NCBI GenBank assembly: GCA_017395065.1
Contig: JAFPWH010000018.1
Span: forward strand, 1-42,263
DNA: 42,263 nucleotides
Direction: 5' to 3'
DNA from: Clostridia bacterium
GTDB lineage: Bacteria; Bacillota; Clostridia; Christensenellales; Aristaeellaceae
Shown: piece after piece, positions 1-8,326 of the stretch
Numbering within the stretch: the first letter of the stretch is position 1
How the letters are laid out: every line of letters starts with the position of its first letter
Translations under genes and position numbers: made by a program
The notes under the pieces: generated by a model
The model's database searches: none
Told to the model about the DNA's origin: nothing
What the model saw: only the letters and a program-made list of their open reading frames with translations

Positions 1-326
1 AGCGCGGCCAGGTTCTGGCCAAGCCCGGCACCATCCATCCGCACACGCACTTCATGGACCAGGTTTACGTACTGACCAAGGAAGAGGGCGGCCGTCACAC
101 CCCGTTCTTCAACGGCTACCGTCCGCAGTTCTACTTCCGCACGACGGACGTTACCGGCAACATCAAGCTGCCCGACGGCGTTGAGATGGTCATGCCCGGC
201 GACAACATCGACATGGAGATCACCCTGATCACTCCCATCGCCTGCGAAGAAGGCCTGCGTTTCGCTATCCGCGAAGGCGGCAGGACCGTAGGCAGCGGCG
301 TCGTCACCAAGATCATCGGCGACTGA
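1..326 (+). CDS. tuf: Elongation factor Tu, C-terminal part (5' end outside the window)
   Basis: EF-Tu carries aminoacyl-tRNA to the ribosomal A site as a GTP complex in the cytoplasm. The open frame enters from the left edge in phase with base 3 and reads [17 protein letters not shown], the characteristic domain III motif, followed by the [24 protein letters not shown] block and the family ending ([15 protein letters not shown]). About 107 C-terminal residues are present, so the GTPase domain lies outside. The first ATG inside the window (base 54) is internal, not a start. A strong terminator follows directly. The identification is essentially certain from these signature motifs. Confidence 0.98.
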   Translation, partial: RGQVLAKPGTIHPHTHFMDQVYVLTKEEGGRHTPFFNGYRPQFYFRTTDVTGNIKLPDGVEMVMPGDNIDMEITLITPIACEEGLRFAIREGGRTVGSGVVTKIIGD

Positions 327-346
327 GCTTAATAAACACCCGAAAT

Positions 347-379
347 TGCCGGAGTCCCGAAAAGGCTCCGGCAGTTTTT
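347..379 (+). terminator. Rho-independent terminator of tuf
   Basis: An 8-bp perfect stem (TGCCGGAG pairing with CTCCGGCA, 11-nt loop) is followed by GTTTTT, 20 bases after the tuf stop codon. Confidence 0.88.
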
Positions 380-424
380 GCATACTCTCTGTAAACGCCC
401 GAGAAAGAAAGGAAAAGACGGCTC

Positions 425-465
425 AAAAAGCGCACCGCGGAAGAAAAACTCCGCGGTGCACTTTG
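425..465 (-). terminator. Terminator of the serine palmitoyltransferase-like gene
   Basis: A 9-bp stem (GCACCGCGG pairing with CCGCGGTGC) lies just past the stop codon of the leftward gene. Read leftward it is followed by GCTTTTTGAG, a proper T tract. Read rightward the T run is only three bases, so it mainly serves the leftward gene. Confidence 0.8.
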
Positions 466-484
466 TATAACGTGCGCAGGGCGC

Positions 485-1654
485 TTATTTGTTGAACACC
501 TTGTCGAAAATGTCCAGCGCCTCGTCGATCAATTCGTACGTGAGCGTCGCCATGTAGCTGGTCCTCAGCAGGCAGTTGCCGGGCTGTGTGGCGGGGGGCA
601 GCACGGGATTTACGAACACGCCCTCGTGGTACAGTTCGGCCGCCTTGATCAGCGTGTTTTCCGCTTCGTAGGTGTACACGGGGATGATCGGTGTGCGCGC
701 CTCGATGATCGGGATGTTGCGCTTTTTGAAGCCCTGCCTTGCGTAGGCGGAGAGATCTGCAAGGCGCGAGATCCTTTCCGGCTCGCGCTTGATGATCCTC
801 AGCGCCGTCAGCGCCGCCGCGCAGTTGGCCGGGGGCATGGACGCGGAGAAGATGTACGGGCGGGAATTGTGCATCACGTAGTTGACGACCCTTTCGCTGG
901 CCGCCATGAAGCCGCCGAGGGACGCCAGGGACTTGCTGAACGTGCCCATGATGATGTCGACCTTGTCTTCGAGCCCGAAGTGGCTGGCCGTGCCGCGGCC
1001 GCCCTTGCCGATCACGCCGAGGGCGTGGCTGTCGTCCACCATTACGCGCGCGCCGTATTTTTCAGCCAGCGCGCAGATCTCGGGGAGCTTGCAGATGTCG
1101 CCGCCCATGGAGAAGATGCCGTCGGTGATGATGAGCTTTCCGCCCTTGTCGCCGATCTTGGCAAGCTGCGCTTCCAGCGCTTCCATGTCCGCGTGGGGAT
1201 AGGTGAGCATCCTGCCGTAGCTCAGCTTGCAGCCGTCGTAGATGCTGGCGTGGTTTTCCGCGTCGCAGATGGCGTAGTCGCCGTGGCCGACGATGGCGGA
1301 GATGATGCCTAAATTGCTTTGAAAGCCGGTGGAGAAGGTGACGATGCCGTCCTTGCCCAGAAACTCGGCCAGCTCCTTTTCGAGCTCCAGATGCAACTGC
1401 AGCGTGCCGTTCAAAAACCTCGAACCGGAGCAGCCCGAACCGTATTTCTCATAGGCCTTTACGCCGGCCTCTATGACCTCGGGATGCACCGTGAGCCCCA
1501 GATAGTTGTTGGAGCCCAGCATGATACGGCGCTTGCCCTCCATGATGACGGTGGTATCCTGACGGGACTCCAGGGCATGGAAATAGTGGTACAGCCCTAG
1601 CTTTTTGTATTCGTCCGCCTTGGTGAAGTCATAGCATTTCTGGAATATGTCCAT
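485..1654 (-). CDS. Alpha-oxoamine synthase, serine palmitoyltransferase-like
   Basis: This is a PLP enzyme of the alpha-oxoamine synthase family, which condenses an amino acid with an acyl-CoA and releases CO2. The 389-residue length is normal. Visible are the CoA/PLP region with FSTGFQSNLG (107-116), cofactor-stacking His in NHAS (135), the DDSHALGVIGKGGRGT block (207-222) and the Schiff-base lysine in GTFSKSLASLGGF (K241). The lysine block MGTFSKSLAS resembles Bacteroides serine palmitoyltransferase more than Kbl (GTLGKALG) or BioF. If it is a serine palmitoyltransferase it would make 3-ketosphinganine, the first sphingolipid intermediate. No other sphingolipid gene is beside it, so 2-amino-3-ketobutyrate CoA ligase remains possible. 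A GGAGG site sits 7 bases before the ATG. Family certain, substrate inferred. Confidence 0.8.
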   Translation of the reverse strand: MDIFQKCYDFTKADEYKKLGLYHYFHALESRQDTTVIMEGKRRIMLGSNNYLGLTVHPEVIEAGVKAYEKYGSGCSGSRFLNGTLQLHLELEKELAEFLGKDGIVTFSTGFQSNLGIISAIVGHGDYAICDAENHASIYDGCKLSYGRMLTYPHADMEALEAQLAKIGDKGGKLIITDGIFSMGGDICKLPEICALAEKYGARVMVDDSHALGVIGKGGRGTASHFGLEDKVDIIMGTFSKSLASLGGFMAASERVVNYVMHNSRPYIFSASMPPANCAAALTALRIIKREPERISRLADLSAYARQGFKKRNIPIIEARTPIIPVYTYEAENTLIKAAELYHEGVFVNPVLPPATQPGNCLLRTSYMATLTYELIDEALDIFDKVFNK

Positions 1655-1757
1655 GGTCCGCCTCCGAAATCAAACAATACCCGTATATTTTAGCGATACG
1701 CCGTGCCTGTGTCAAGCGCGCAAGTGTCAAATATACGGCAAGTTACAAGTTCATAAC

Positions 1758-1797
1758 TAAAAAGCACATAAAACAGACCAATGTCTGTTCTATGTGC
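1758..1797 (-). terminator. Terminator of the gtrA-like gene
   Basis: Read leftward, a stem GCACATA..ACAGAC pairing with GTCTGT..TATGTGC (about 15 bp with one mismatch and a short loop) is followed by TTTTTAG. It separates the GtrA-like gene from the palmitoyltransferase-like gene downstream, so these two are probably not simply co-transcribed. Confidence 0.8.
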
Positions 1798-1808
1798 CGG
1801 ATCAAAGA

Positions 1809-2288
1809 CTATTTCTTTTCGCCGTTTTCCTTCCTGGCCAGATCGTTCGTGTCGATCGAGTCCCTGAACACGACGAAGCGCTGAAACAGGAATTCGGTCA
1901 CGAAGTTGATGATCATGTTGATGGCGGTGACGAGGTATTCGTTCCAGTTCGGCCGGTGGGCGGGCGTTAAGTGAAATATTTCGCTGAGCAGGTGTTGATC
2001 GGTCAGATAATCCTCCAGCAACAGGCTCAGCGGCGTGTACACCGCGTAGTAGGCCAGCACCAGCAGCATCGCCTTGGGCACGTTCGAGGCGCTTTTGAAG
2101 GTATAGCGGCGATTGATGGTGAAATTCCACAGCACGCTCAGGAGCAGTGCGATGAAGAAGCTCGCCCAGTAGTATTTCTGCCTGAAAACGACCTCGTTGA
2201 GCAGCGTAAAGGTGCCGATCTGTATGATGCCCGCGCTCGCCGCGACCAGCGCGTATTTGACCGTGCGCAAAAACTCTTTCTTCTTCAT
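1809..2288 (-). CDS. GtrA-like four-helix membrane protein
   Basis: This matches the GtrA family of small membrane proteins, some of which move lipid-linked sugars (polyprenyl-phosphate glucose) across the membrane or accompany glycosyltransferases. Its 159 residues hold four hydrophobic segments, at about 11-30, 40-58, 72-90 and 118-137. The family signature NFTINRRYTFKS falls after helix 2 and FLFQRFVVFRDS after helix 4. The C-terminus is charged and cytoplasmic. It begins 10 bases after the stop of the GH105-like gene, so the two form an operon. The sugar is unknown. Family assignment is confident; role is general. Confidence 0.88.
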   Translation of the reverse strand: MKKKEFLRTVKYALVAASAGIIQIGTFTLLNEVVFRQKYYWASFFIALLLSVLWNFTINRRYTFKSASNVPKAMLLVLAYYAVYTPLSLLLEDYLTDQHLLSEIFHLTPAHRPNWNEYLVTAINMIINFVTEFLFQRFVVFRDSIDTNDLARKENGEKK

Positions 2289-2298
2289 GCTTACGGCC

Positions 2299-3339
2299 TT
2301 ATTTCTGCATGAGCTCGGTCAGCATCAGGAAGGTAAGTCCCTGCCCAAAAGCGGTGGGGGAGACGGCGATCTTCTTGTAGTATTCCAGATCGTGCCCCAT
2401 GCCCGTTCCGCAGGAAACGCCCTGCACAGCGCCGTCCTTGTCGATCTGCCCGATGACGGCGTCGCTTGCGAGCTTGGCCATCTCCTTGTATTTATCTTCG
2501 CTTAGCCACCCGAGGCGCAGTCCCTTCAGTACGCCGTAGGCGATGCCGGCCGTTGCGCTGGTCTCGCTGTAGACCTCCTCGACGTCGATCAGCGTCGTGT
2601 ACAGGCCGTTTACCCTCTGAAACTTCCAAAGCGCGAGCACCTGGTCGAGCCACGCGGTTTTGATCATGCGCATCGCGGCGTTTTCGCGCTTCGTGATGTC
2701 GTACAGCTCGATCGCGGCGACGGTATACCAGCTGTTGCCCCTGGCCCAGAAGGCGTTTGCGAAGTTGTGGCGGCAGTCGAACGTCCACCCGTGATATAAC
2801 AGGCCCACCTTCACGTTCTGCAGATAGCGCACGTGGATCAGGAACTGGTATTCGGCTTCGTCGATCAATTCGGGCCTGTTCAGCACGACGCCCGCCTTGG
2901 CCAAAAACAGGCAGACCATCATCAGCGTGTCGTCCCAGAGCTGCTGGTAGTGCTTGTTCCACACCGTGCAGTGCTGAAGGCCGCCGTACTCCGTGCGGGG
3001 CATTTCATTGAGCACCCAGTCAAGCCAGCTTTCGATCACGGGCAGGTATGCTTCGTTCTTCGTTTCCTGATACAGGCAGGTCAGCGTAAGGCAGGGACAG
3101 ACGCTGTTTACGTTTCTGTGCGGCGGCTCGTGGTTGGTCAGCATGTCCTCGTACCAGTCGGTCAGGTACTTCAGTATACTCTTATCCCCGCTCATCTGCC
3201 AGGTCTTGTAGATGCCGTACAGCGCAACACCCGTCGGCCAGTCCCAGGATTTCATGTTCAGGCGGCCCTGAAACTCGTCGTTTTCGTCCGCGTTTTTGAG
3301 CACGTTCAGTACTCTGTCGGCAAGCTCTTTATAATCCAT
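2299..3339 (-). CDS. Glycoside hydrolase family 105/88-like (unsaturated glycuronyl hydrolase)
   Basis: This resembles YteR/GH105 enzymes, which remove the 4,5-unsaturated uronic acid left on pectin or glycosaminoglycan fragments after a lyase has cut. The 346 residues have the (alpha/alpha)6-barrel texture. Visible motifs are SWDWPTGVALYGIYK (31-45), LWDDTLMM (135-142, with the Asp pair at the position of the GH105/88 catalytic acid), FWARGNSW (197-204) and ETSATAGIAYG. There is no signal peptide, so it acts on imported oligosaccharides. A GGAGG site lies 7 bases before the ATG, and a TTGACT-18-TATAAT promoter lies upstream. No lyase or sugar transporter is adjacent, so the natural substrate cannot be read from context. 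Confidence 0.86.
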   Translation of the reverse strand: MDYKELADRVLNVLKNADENDEFQGRLNMKSWDWPTGVALYGIYKTWQMSGDKSILKYLTDWYEDMLTNHEPPHRNVNSVCPCLTLTCLYQETKNEAYLPVIESWLDWVLNEMPRTEYGGLQHCTVWNKHYQQLWDDTLMMVCLFLAKAGVVLNRPELIDEAEYQFLIHVRYLQNVKVGLLYHGWTFDCRHNFANAFWARGNSWYTVAAIELYDITKRENAAMRMIKTAWLDQVLALWKFQRVNGLYTTLIDVEEVYSETSATAGIAYGVLKGLRLGWLSEDKYKEMAKLASDAVIGQIDKDGAVQGVSCGTGMGHDLEYYKKIAVSPTAFGQGLTFLMLTELMQK

Positions 3340-3378
3340 AAATCGTCCTCCGAATGCAATGATTTGCCTGATGACAGA

Positions 3379-3408
3379 ATTATAATACGTTTTCGCCCGT
3401 CAAGTCAA
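3379..3408 (-). promoter_or_regulatory. Sigma-A type promoter for the GH105-gtrA operon
   Basis: Read leftward: TTGACT, 18-bp spacer, TATAAT, about 40 bases before the GH105-like start codon. Confidence 0.7.
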
Positions 3409-3443
3409 GCAAAAAAACATAATAAAACATTGTGCCTGGCCAC

Positions 3444-3472
3444 TTGATTTTGCGCCGCGCAGGCGGTATAAT
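3444..3472 (+). promoter_or_regulatory. Sigma-A type promoter for the AI-2E family permease
   Basis: TTGATT, 17-bp spacer, TATAAT. The -10 box overlaps the ATG at 3471, which rules out that codon and the one at 3432 as starts and points to the ATG at 3507. Confidence 0.72.
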
Positions 3473-3506
3473 GAAAATACATTCGATAAATCGGCGGAGA
3501 CGGAAA

Positions 3507-4724
3507 ATGAAGCTGTTCAAGAATTCAGACAAAAAAACAGTCTCGTCGGGTCTGGCCATCAGCTTCGGCGCGGCGCTGATGCTGTTTGCCGTTTTGAATT
3601 TCGGCCTCATCCTGGGCTGGCTCGGCACGCTGTTTTCCTATGTGAGCTCGGTCATATGGGGGCTTGCGATCGCCTATCTCATGCGCCCCTTCACGAAGTT
3701 CGTCTCCCGAAGTCTCCCGAAACGCATCAAAAGCGAAGGCACCCGGGACCGCATCGCCGCGGCCTGCGCGCTCGTTTTGCTTTTAGTCGTTATCGTCCTG
3801 GCCTTCGTGATCATCATTCCCCGGGCCGCCGCGTCCATCAAAGACTTCATCACCAATTTCGATTCGTACCTCGAAAGCCTGAAGACGACGATCAAGCAGG
3901 TCGCCGGCAGCCTCAAGTTCATTGAGGTCTCCGAAGAAAGCATCGACGAGTTCATCGGCAGCAGCGAAACAGTGATCAGATCCCTCATGGAATGGCTCGA
4001 AAGCAATTACGAGCGCGTCATCACCATCGTCACCAGCGTCGCCGGCGTCATCGTGGACATCATCATCATCATCTCCCTGACCGCCTACGCGCTGTTCGAC
4101 ATGAGAAACATAAAGCGCAATTTCATGCGCGTGGAGCTGGCGCTGATCGGCAGGGAAAAGAGCGAACGCTTCAACCGCGTGCTCACAAGGGGCGACCGCC
4201 TGATGACGGGCTTTTTGAGCTCGAACATCATCGATGCGCTCATCATCGGCGTGATCAACTTCATTTTCCTGACCATCGTCGACGCGCCCTACACCCTGAT
4301 CCTCTCGGTGATCCTCGGCGTGACCAACTTCGTGCCCACCTTCGGCCCGATCATCGGCGGCGTGATCGGCGCGGTCATCATCGTTTTGACCGATTCGCCC
4401 CTTCTGCTTCCGTTCATCATCTTTACGCTGGTGCTTCAGCAGATAGACGGAAACGTCTTAAAGCCCCTGCTTTTCGGCGACTCGACCGGCCTTTCCGGCT
4501 TCTGGGTACTGGTCGCCATCGTCGTTGGCGGCAACATGTTCGGCATCCTCGGCATGATCCTGGGCGTGCCCGTGTGCGCTTTCGTGGGCGTCATACTGGA
4601 CGAAACGCTTTCCCGCCTCAACGGAGACGACGATATCAGGCAGGAAAAGCAGCACAAGCGCAAGATGAGCTTCGGATCGCTGTTCAAAAAGAGGAGCGGC
4701 GGGCAAAAAAAGCAGCAAGGGTAG
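3507..4724 (+). CDS. AI-2E family transporter (UPF0118-type permease)
   Basis: This belongs to the PF01594 family of polytopic permeases, whose members include the AI-2 exporter TqsA and Na+/H+ antiporters. Transport substrates of most members are unknown. The roughly 405-residue protein has N-terminal membrane helices (about 12-60), a soluble loop with amphipathic segments, and a C-terminal group of helices. The family hallmark is seen as LSVILGVTNFVPTFGPIIGG and LQQIDGNVLKPLL..STGLSGFWVLVAI. The tail is strongly basic (KRKMSFGSLFKKRSGG). The start is chosen by GGAGACGG eight bases upstream and by the promoter, which excludes earlier ATGs. It is a single-gene unit closed by a terminator. Confidence 0.9.
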   Translation: MKLFKNSDKKTVSSGLAISFGAALMLFAVLNFGLILGWLGTLFSYVSSVIWGLAIAYLMRPFTKFVSRSLPKRIKSEGTRDRIAAACALVLLLVVIVLAFVIIIPRAAASIKDFITNFDSYLESLKTTIKQVAGSLKFIEVSEESIDEFIGSSETVIRSLMEWLESNYERVITIVTSVAGVIVDIIIIISLTAYALFDMRNIKRNFMRVELALIGREKSERFNRVLTRGDRLMTGFLSSNIIDALIIGVINFIFLTIVDAPYTLILSVILGVTNFVPTFGPIIGGVIGAVIIVLTDSPLLLPFIIFTLVLQQIDGNVLKPLLFGDSTGLSGFWVLVAIVVGGNMFGILGMILGVPVCAFVGVILDETLSRLNGDDDIRQEKQHKRKMSFGSLFKKRSGGQKKQQG

Positions 4725-4744
4725 TTAAATATACGTTAAATATC

Positions 4745-4776
4745 AATTCCTGTGTAGATTTATGCAGGAATTTTTT
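4745..4776 (+). terminator. Terminator of the AI-2E family gene
   Basis: An 8-bp perfect stem (AATTCCTG pairing with CAGGAATT, 12-nt loop) runs into a T6 tract. A TATAAT box for ispH follows at 4794-4799, but no convincing -35 element was found at normal spacing. Confidence 0.82.
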
Positions 4777-4832
4777 GGTATTATATAGTATATTATAATG
4801 AATAAGTATGGGCCTTGAAAGGTGACGTAAAA

Positions 4833-6920
4833 TTGACGGTAACGGTCGCCGCGTCGGCGGGTTATTGCTTCGGCGTGAAACGGGCGGTGGAGCTTGCTGA
4901 AAAGAACGCGCCCGCCGTCACGATCGGTCCCCTGATCCACAACAGGGACGCGGTGAGCGAGCTTGAAAGCAAGGGCGTAAAAAGCCTTTCCGAAGCGGAG
5001 GGCATAGCGCCGGGCAGCAGGGTCATCATTCGCTCCCACGGCGTAAGCCGCAGCGAGTACGAGCGCCTTTTAAGCAAATACAGCCTGATCGACGCGACCT
5101 GTCCCTACGTAAAGGCCATACACAACATGGTCAAGGCGGCTTCCGACGCCGGCGTCGACATCATCGTGGCCGGCCAGAGGGAGCATCCCGAGGTGCAGGG
5201 CATCGTAGGCTGGGCAAAAGGCGGCGCGCTCGTCGTGGCAAACGAGCGGGAGGCCGAGAGCATCCCCGAACTCGAAAGCGCCCTGGCGGTCAGCCAGACG
5301 ACGATGGGGCTGGACAGGTACCAAAGCATCGTCGCAGCGCTCAAAAAGCGCGTAAAAAACCTGGACGCAAGGCTCACCGTATGCGACGCCACACAGAAAC
5401 GGCAGGCCGAATGCGAGCACCTGGCAAAACAAAGCGACGTGATGCTCGTGGTGGGAGACCGTCTTTCCGCCAACACGAACCGGCTGTACGAGATCGCTTC
5501 GGCCGCCTGTTCAAGGAGCTATCTGATCGAAGGCGCAAACGCGCTTGAAGATATATTTTTCGCCGAAGGCGACAAGGTTGGTATTACTGCGGGCGCTTCA
5601 ACGCCCCGCCGTAAATATGAGGAGGTTGTAGCATACATGGCAGACATCGAGAACAAGGTCAACACTGTTGACGAGAACAAGACCGCTCAGGAAAATGCCC
5701 CCGAAGCGGACTTCGCCACCCAGCTGGAAGAAAACATGATTCAGCTCCGTCCCGGTCAGACGGTGGTCGGCAAGGTACTGCAGATCACGGATGACGAAGT
5801 ACACGTAAGCATCATCGGATATAAGATGGACGGACTGCTCAAAAAGTCTGACCTTTGTGACGGCGATGTCAAAGTGGACGACGAAATTGAGGTTGAGGTC
5901 GTCAAGGTTAACGACGGCGAAGGCTTCGTGCTTCTGAGCCAAAAAAACATTATCAACCGCAAGCTCTGGGATGAAATCGAAGCCAAGAACGAAAAAGGCG
6001 AATACATCGAAGCCGTCGGCAAGGAAGCCGTCAAGGGCGGTCTGCTGTGCGATGTGAACGGCATCCGCACCTTCGTGCCCGCGAGCCAGCTTGCCAACCG
6101 CTATGTAGATAAGATCGAGCAGTTCGTCGGCAAGGAAATGAAGCTCAAGATCATCGAGCTCGACCGTGCCAAGAAGCGCATCGTGGCTTCCCGCAAGGCC
6201 GTGCTTCAGGAGGAAGCCGCTGCCCGCAAGCAGGAGATCTGGTCCAAGCTCGAAAAGGACGCGGTGGTCACCGGCATCGTGCGCCGTCTAACCGATTTCG
6301 GCGCGTTCGTGGACGTCGGCGGCGTGGACGGTCTGGTGCACGTAACGAACCTTTGCTGGGGCAGAGTGGGTCATCCCTCCGAGGTCGTCAGCGTGGGCGA
6401 CGAGATCCAGGTCAAGATCCTCGACCTCGATCCCGAGAAGGAGCGCGTAAGCCTCAGCCGCAAGGCCACCATGCCCAAGCCCTGGACGGTCGCCGAAGAG
6501 AAGTATCCAGTCGGCAGCATCGTAGAGGGCAAGGTCGTGCGCATCACCACCTTCGGCGCCTTTGTGGAGCTCGAGAGCGGGCTTGACGGTCTGGTGCACA
6601 TTTCCCAGTGCGCGCCCGGCCGCATCGCCAAGGTGGAAGACGCCCTGAACGTGGGCGACATCGTGCGCGTAAAGGTGCTCGACGTCGATCCCGAGAGGAA
6701 GCGCATCTCCCTGAGCGTCCGCGCGGTCATCGAGGACGAGTCCATCTCCTCCGACACCGATGACATCAGCGACGAGTACGCCATTGACGAAGACGCGGTC
6801 GAAGAGGCTGCCGAGGAAGTGGCCGAGGCTGTCGAAGCCACCGAGGACGCCGTTGAGACCGTCGCCGAGGCCGCGGAGGAAGTTGCTGAAGCCGTCGAAG
6901 ACGCCAAGGAAGAGAACTGA
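4833..6920 (+). CDS. ispH-rpsA: Fusion of 4-hydroxy-3-methylbut-2-enyl diphosphate reductase (IspH) and ribosomal protein S1
   Basis: Residues 1-270 are IspH, the last step of the MEP isoprenoid pathway, reducing HMBPP to IPP and DMAPP at a 4Fe-4S centre. The three cluster cysteines are C12 (AGYCFGVKRAV), C90 (DATCPYVK) and C184 (VCDATQKRQ). SHGV, REHPEV, SQTTMGL and ITAGASTP are intact. Residues 305-630 hold four S1 RNA-binding repeats, the last two with classic FGAFV...GLVH motifs. The tail (about 635-695) is an Ala/Glu-rich acidic extension. The TTG start at 4833 is chosen because AAAGGTGA lies 7 bases before it; the in-frame TTG at 4815 has no such site. This fusion is well known in Clostridia. 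A separate internal start is described elsewhere. A strong terminator follows. Confidence 0.95.
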   Translation: MTVTVAASAGYCFGVKRAVELAEKNAPAVTIGPLIHNRDAVSELESKGVKSLSEAEGIAPGSRVIIRSHGVSRSEYERLLSKYSLIDATCPYVKAIHNMVKAASDAGVDIIVAGQREHPEVQGIVGWAKGGALVVANEREAESIPELESALAVSQTTMGLDRYQSIVAALKKRVKNLDARLTVCDATQKRQAECEHLAKQSDVMLVVGDRLSANTNRLYEIASAACSRSYLIEGANALEDIFFAEGDKVGITAGASTPRRKYEEVVAYMADIENKVNTVDENKTAQENAPEADFATQLEENMIQLRPGQTVVGKVLQITDDEVHVSIIGYKMDGLLKKSDLCDGDVKVDDEIEVEVVKVNDGEGFVLLSQKNIINRKLWDEIEAKNEKGEYIEAVGKEAVKGGLLCDVNGIRTFVPASQLANRYVDKIEQFVGKEMKLKIIELDRAKKRIVASRKAVLQEEAAARKQEIWSKLEKDAVVTGIVRRLTDFGAFVDVGGVDGLVHVTNLCWGRVGHPSEVVSVGDEIQVKILDLDPEKERVSLSRKATMPKPWTVAEEKYPVGSIVEGKVVRITTFGAFVELESGLDGLVHISQCAPGRIAKVEDALNVGDIVRVKVLDVDPERKRISLSVRAVIEDESISSDTDDISDEYAIDEDAVEEAAEEVAEAVEATEDAVETVAEAAEEVAEAVEDAKEEN
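5619..5639 (+). promoter_or_regulatory. Internal ribosome binding site and ATG for free S1
   Basis: GAGGAGG lies 11 bases before an in-frame ATG (codon 269), exactly at the boundary where the IspH domain ends (after VAYM) and the linker to the first S1 repeat begins. It would give a 427-residue S1 protein. Observed: site and frame. Inferred: that it is used. Confidence 0.55.
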
Positions 6921-6936
6921 GTAATCTTTCAAAAAG

Positions 6937-6966
6937 CATACCCACTTGAACAGTGGGTATGTTTTT
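6937..6966 (+). terminator. Terminator of ispH-rpsA
   Basis: A 10-bp perfect stem (CATACCCACT pairing with AGTGGGTATG, 5-nt loop) is followed by TTTTT. The first ATG of the next open frame lies inside this hairpin, so it is not a real start. Confidence 0.92.
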
Positions 6967-6987
6967 GTTGAACAAAAGAGGCAAAGT

Positions 6988-8163
6988 ATGATGCAGACAC
7001 TCATTGAGCTCTACGACGAGCGCCCGCTCGAAAACGTTTTAAGCCCCCAGGTGTTCATGCCGGAGAGGGTCGTGTACCTCTGCCCGCACGCGGTCTCAAA
7101 GGACGAGCACGCAAAAAAGGTCATCCGCCGCTATCTCAAAACCAAGGGCTTTGAGGGCGAAATACGCTTTTTCGGCGCCGATATGTACGACACGGCAGAC
7201 ATGCTCAAGGCGCTTACGGAGATCACGGACAACTGCCCCGGCGCGGTGCTCGACATAACCGGCGGCACGGATCAGGCGCTGTTCGCCTCCGGCGTGCTCA
7301 GCGCCCGATACGGAACGCCCGCCTTTACCTATTCCCGCAAGCACAACCGCTTCTATTCCGTGCACGAAGCGCCCTTCGGCCGGGAAATGGACTGCACGAT
7401 CAGCCTGAGCGTGGAGGACTGCTTCGTGATGGCGGGCGGCGCGGTGAAGCGGGGCCGCGTGGACAACGCGGTGCTCGGCCGCTACATGAAATACTACGAT
7501 CCGTTCTTCGAACTGTTTTTGAAGTACCGGCGCGAATGGACGGCGCTGATCGGCTGGATGCAGCGGGCCAGCGCGCCAAGCGGCGGCAAGATCTCGCTCA
7601 CGGTGGACAGCCCCGCGTCCGTAAAGGGCGACAGGGGAATGATCCGCATCGATTTCGACGTCCTATGCGCCCTGCAGGACCTTGGCTTCCTGACCGACCT
7701 CAGCTTCCCGGGCGGCGACAGCGTGCGCTTTACGTTCAAAGACGAGCAGATCAGGTTCTGGCTAAGGGACGTGGGCAGCGTACTCGAAACCTACGTATAT
7801 AAGGGCTGTCTGGACACGGGGCTGTTCGACGACGTGTGCACCTCGGTGGTCGTGGACTGGGAAGGCGACCTCAGACAGGGCAACATCACCAACGAACTCG
7901 ACGTCATGGCGAGCAAAGGCATCATGCCCGTGTTCATCAGCTGCAAAACCGGCGAAATACGCACCGAGGCGCTCAATGAACTTGCGATCCTGCGCGACCG
8001 GTTCGGCGGCAGGATCGCCCGGGCCGCCGTCGTCAGCTCCTCCAAATGCCAGCTGATCACCCGCCACCGCGCGCACGAACTGGACATCGACGTGATTGAC
8101 CTGGAGGACCTGAAGAACGGTCGCCTCGGGGCGCGCCTTGCGTCCCTTTCGCGGCCGCTCTGA
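6988..8163 (+). CDS. Card1/Can2-like CARF domain plus PD-(D/E)XK nuclease (DUF1887 family)
   Basis: Family members with this architecture (Card1, Can2) bind cyclic oligoadenylate with an N-terminal Rossmann-like CARF domain and cut nucleic acid with a C-terminal nuclease domain. The 391-residue protein shows a Rossmann-type start (RVVYLCPHA, 27-35), the CARF-type glycine motif LDITGGTDQ (88-96), a middle linker, and a nuclease-like core: ETYVY (267-271), NELDVMASKGIMPVFISCKTG (around 302-322). The Asp of NELDV (305) and Lys of SCK (320) fit a PD-(D/E)XK site, with Ser where the ExK Glu is often found. Start chosen at ATG 6988, with AAGAGG 6 bases upstream; ATG 6991 is equally possible. No Cas10, cyclase or array is in the window. 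Alternative: a housekeeping DUF1887 protein with no CRISPR role. Confidence 0.75.
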   Translation: MMQTLIELYDERPLENVLSPQVFMPERVVYLCPHAVSKDEHAKKVIRRYLKTKGFEGEIRFFGADMYDTADMLKALTEITDNCPGAVLDITGGTDQALFASGVLSARYGTPAFTYSRKHNRFYSVHEAPFGREMDCTISLSVEDCFVMAGGAVKRGRVDNAVLGRYMKYYDPFFELFLKYRREWTALIGWMQRASAPSGGKISLTVDSPASVKGDRGMIRIDFDVLCALQDLGFLTDLSFPGGDSVRFTFKDEQIRFWLRDVGSVLETYVYKGCLDTGLFDDVCTSVVVDWEGDLRQGNITNELDVMASKGIMPVFISCKTGEIRTEALNELAILRDRFGGRIARAAVVSSSKCQLITRHRAHELDIDVIDLEDLKNGRLGARLASLSRPL

Positions 8164-8326
8164 TCGCGCCCTTCATAAAATTCCAATCTTAACAAACCGT
8201 ATACTGCCATGCCATAGGGGAGAGCGTATAAACAGGTGTCAACGGTCAGAGACCGGGACGAAAAAAACAATAATTCAGATGAAAAAGCTCATCGAACGAT
8301 TATTGAAGAAAAAGGAGAAAATAAAA

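Noticed and set aside
626-1312. 228-codon plus-strand frame
   Set aside because: Antisense to the PLP enzyme; low-complexity Arg/Ala/Val composition and no ribosome binding site.
4775-4799. Complete promoter for ispH-rpsA
   Set aside because: TATAAT is present, but the nearest TTGGTA is only 13 bp away, so a full sigma-A promoter could not be supported.
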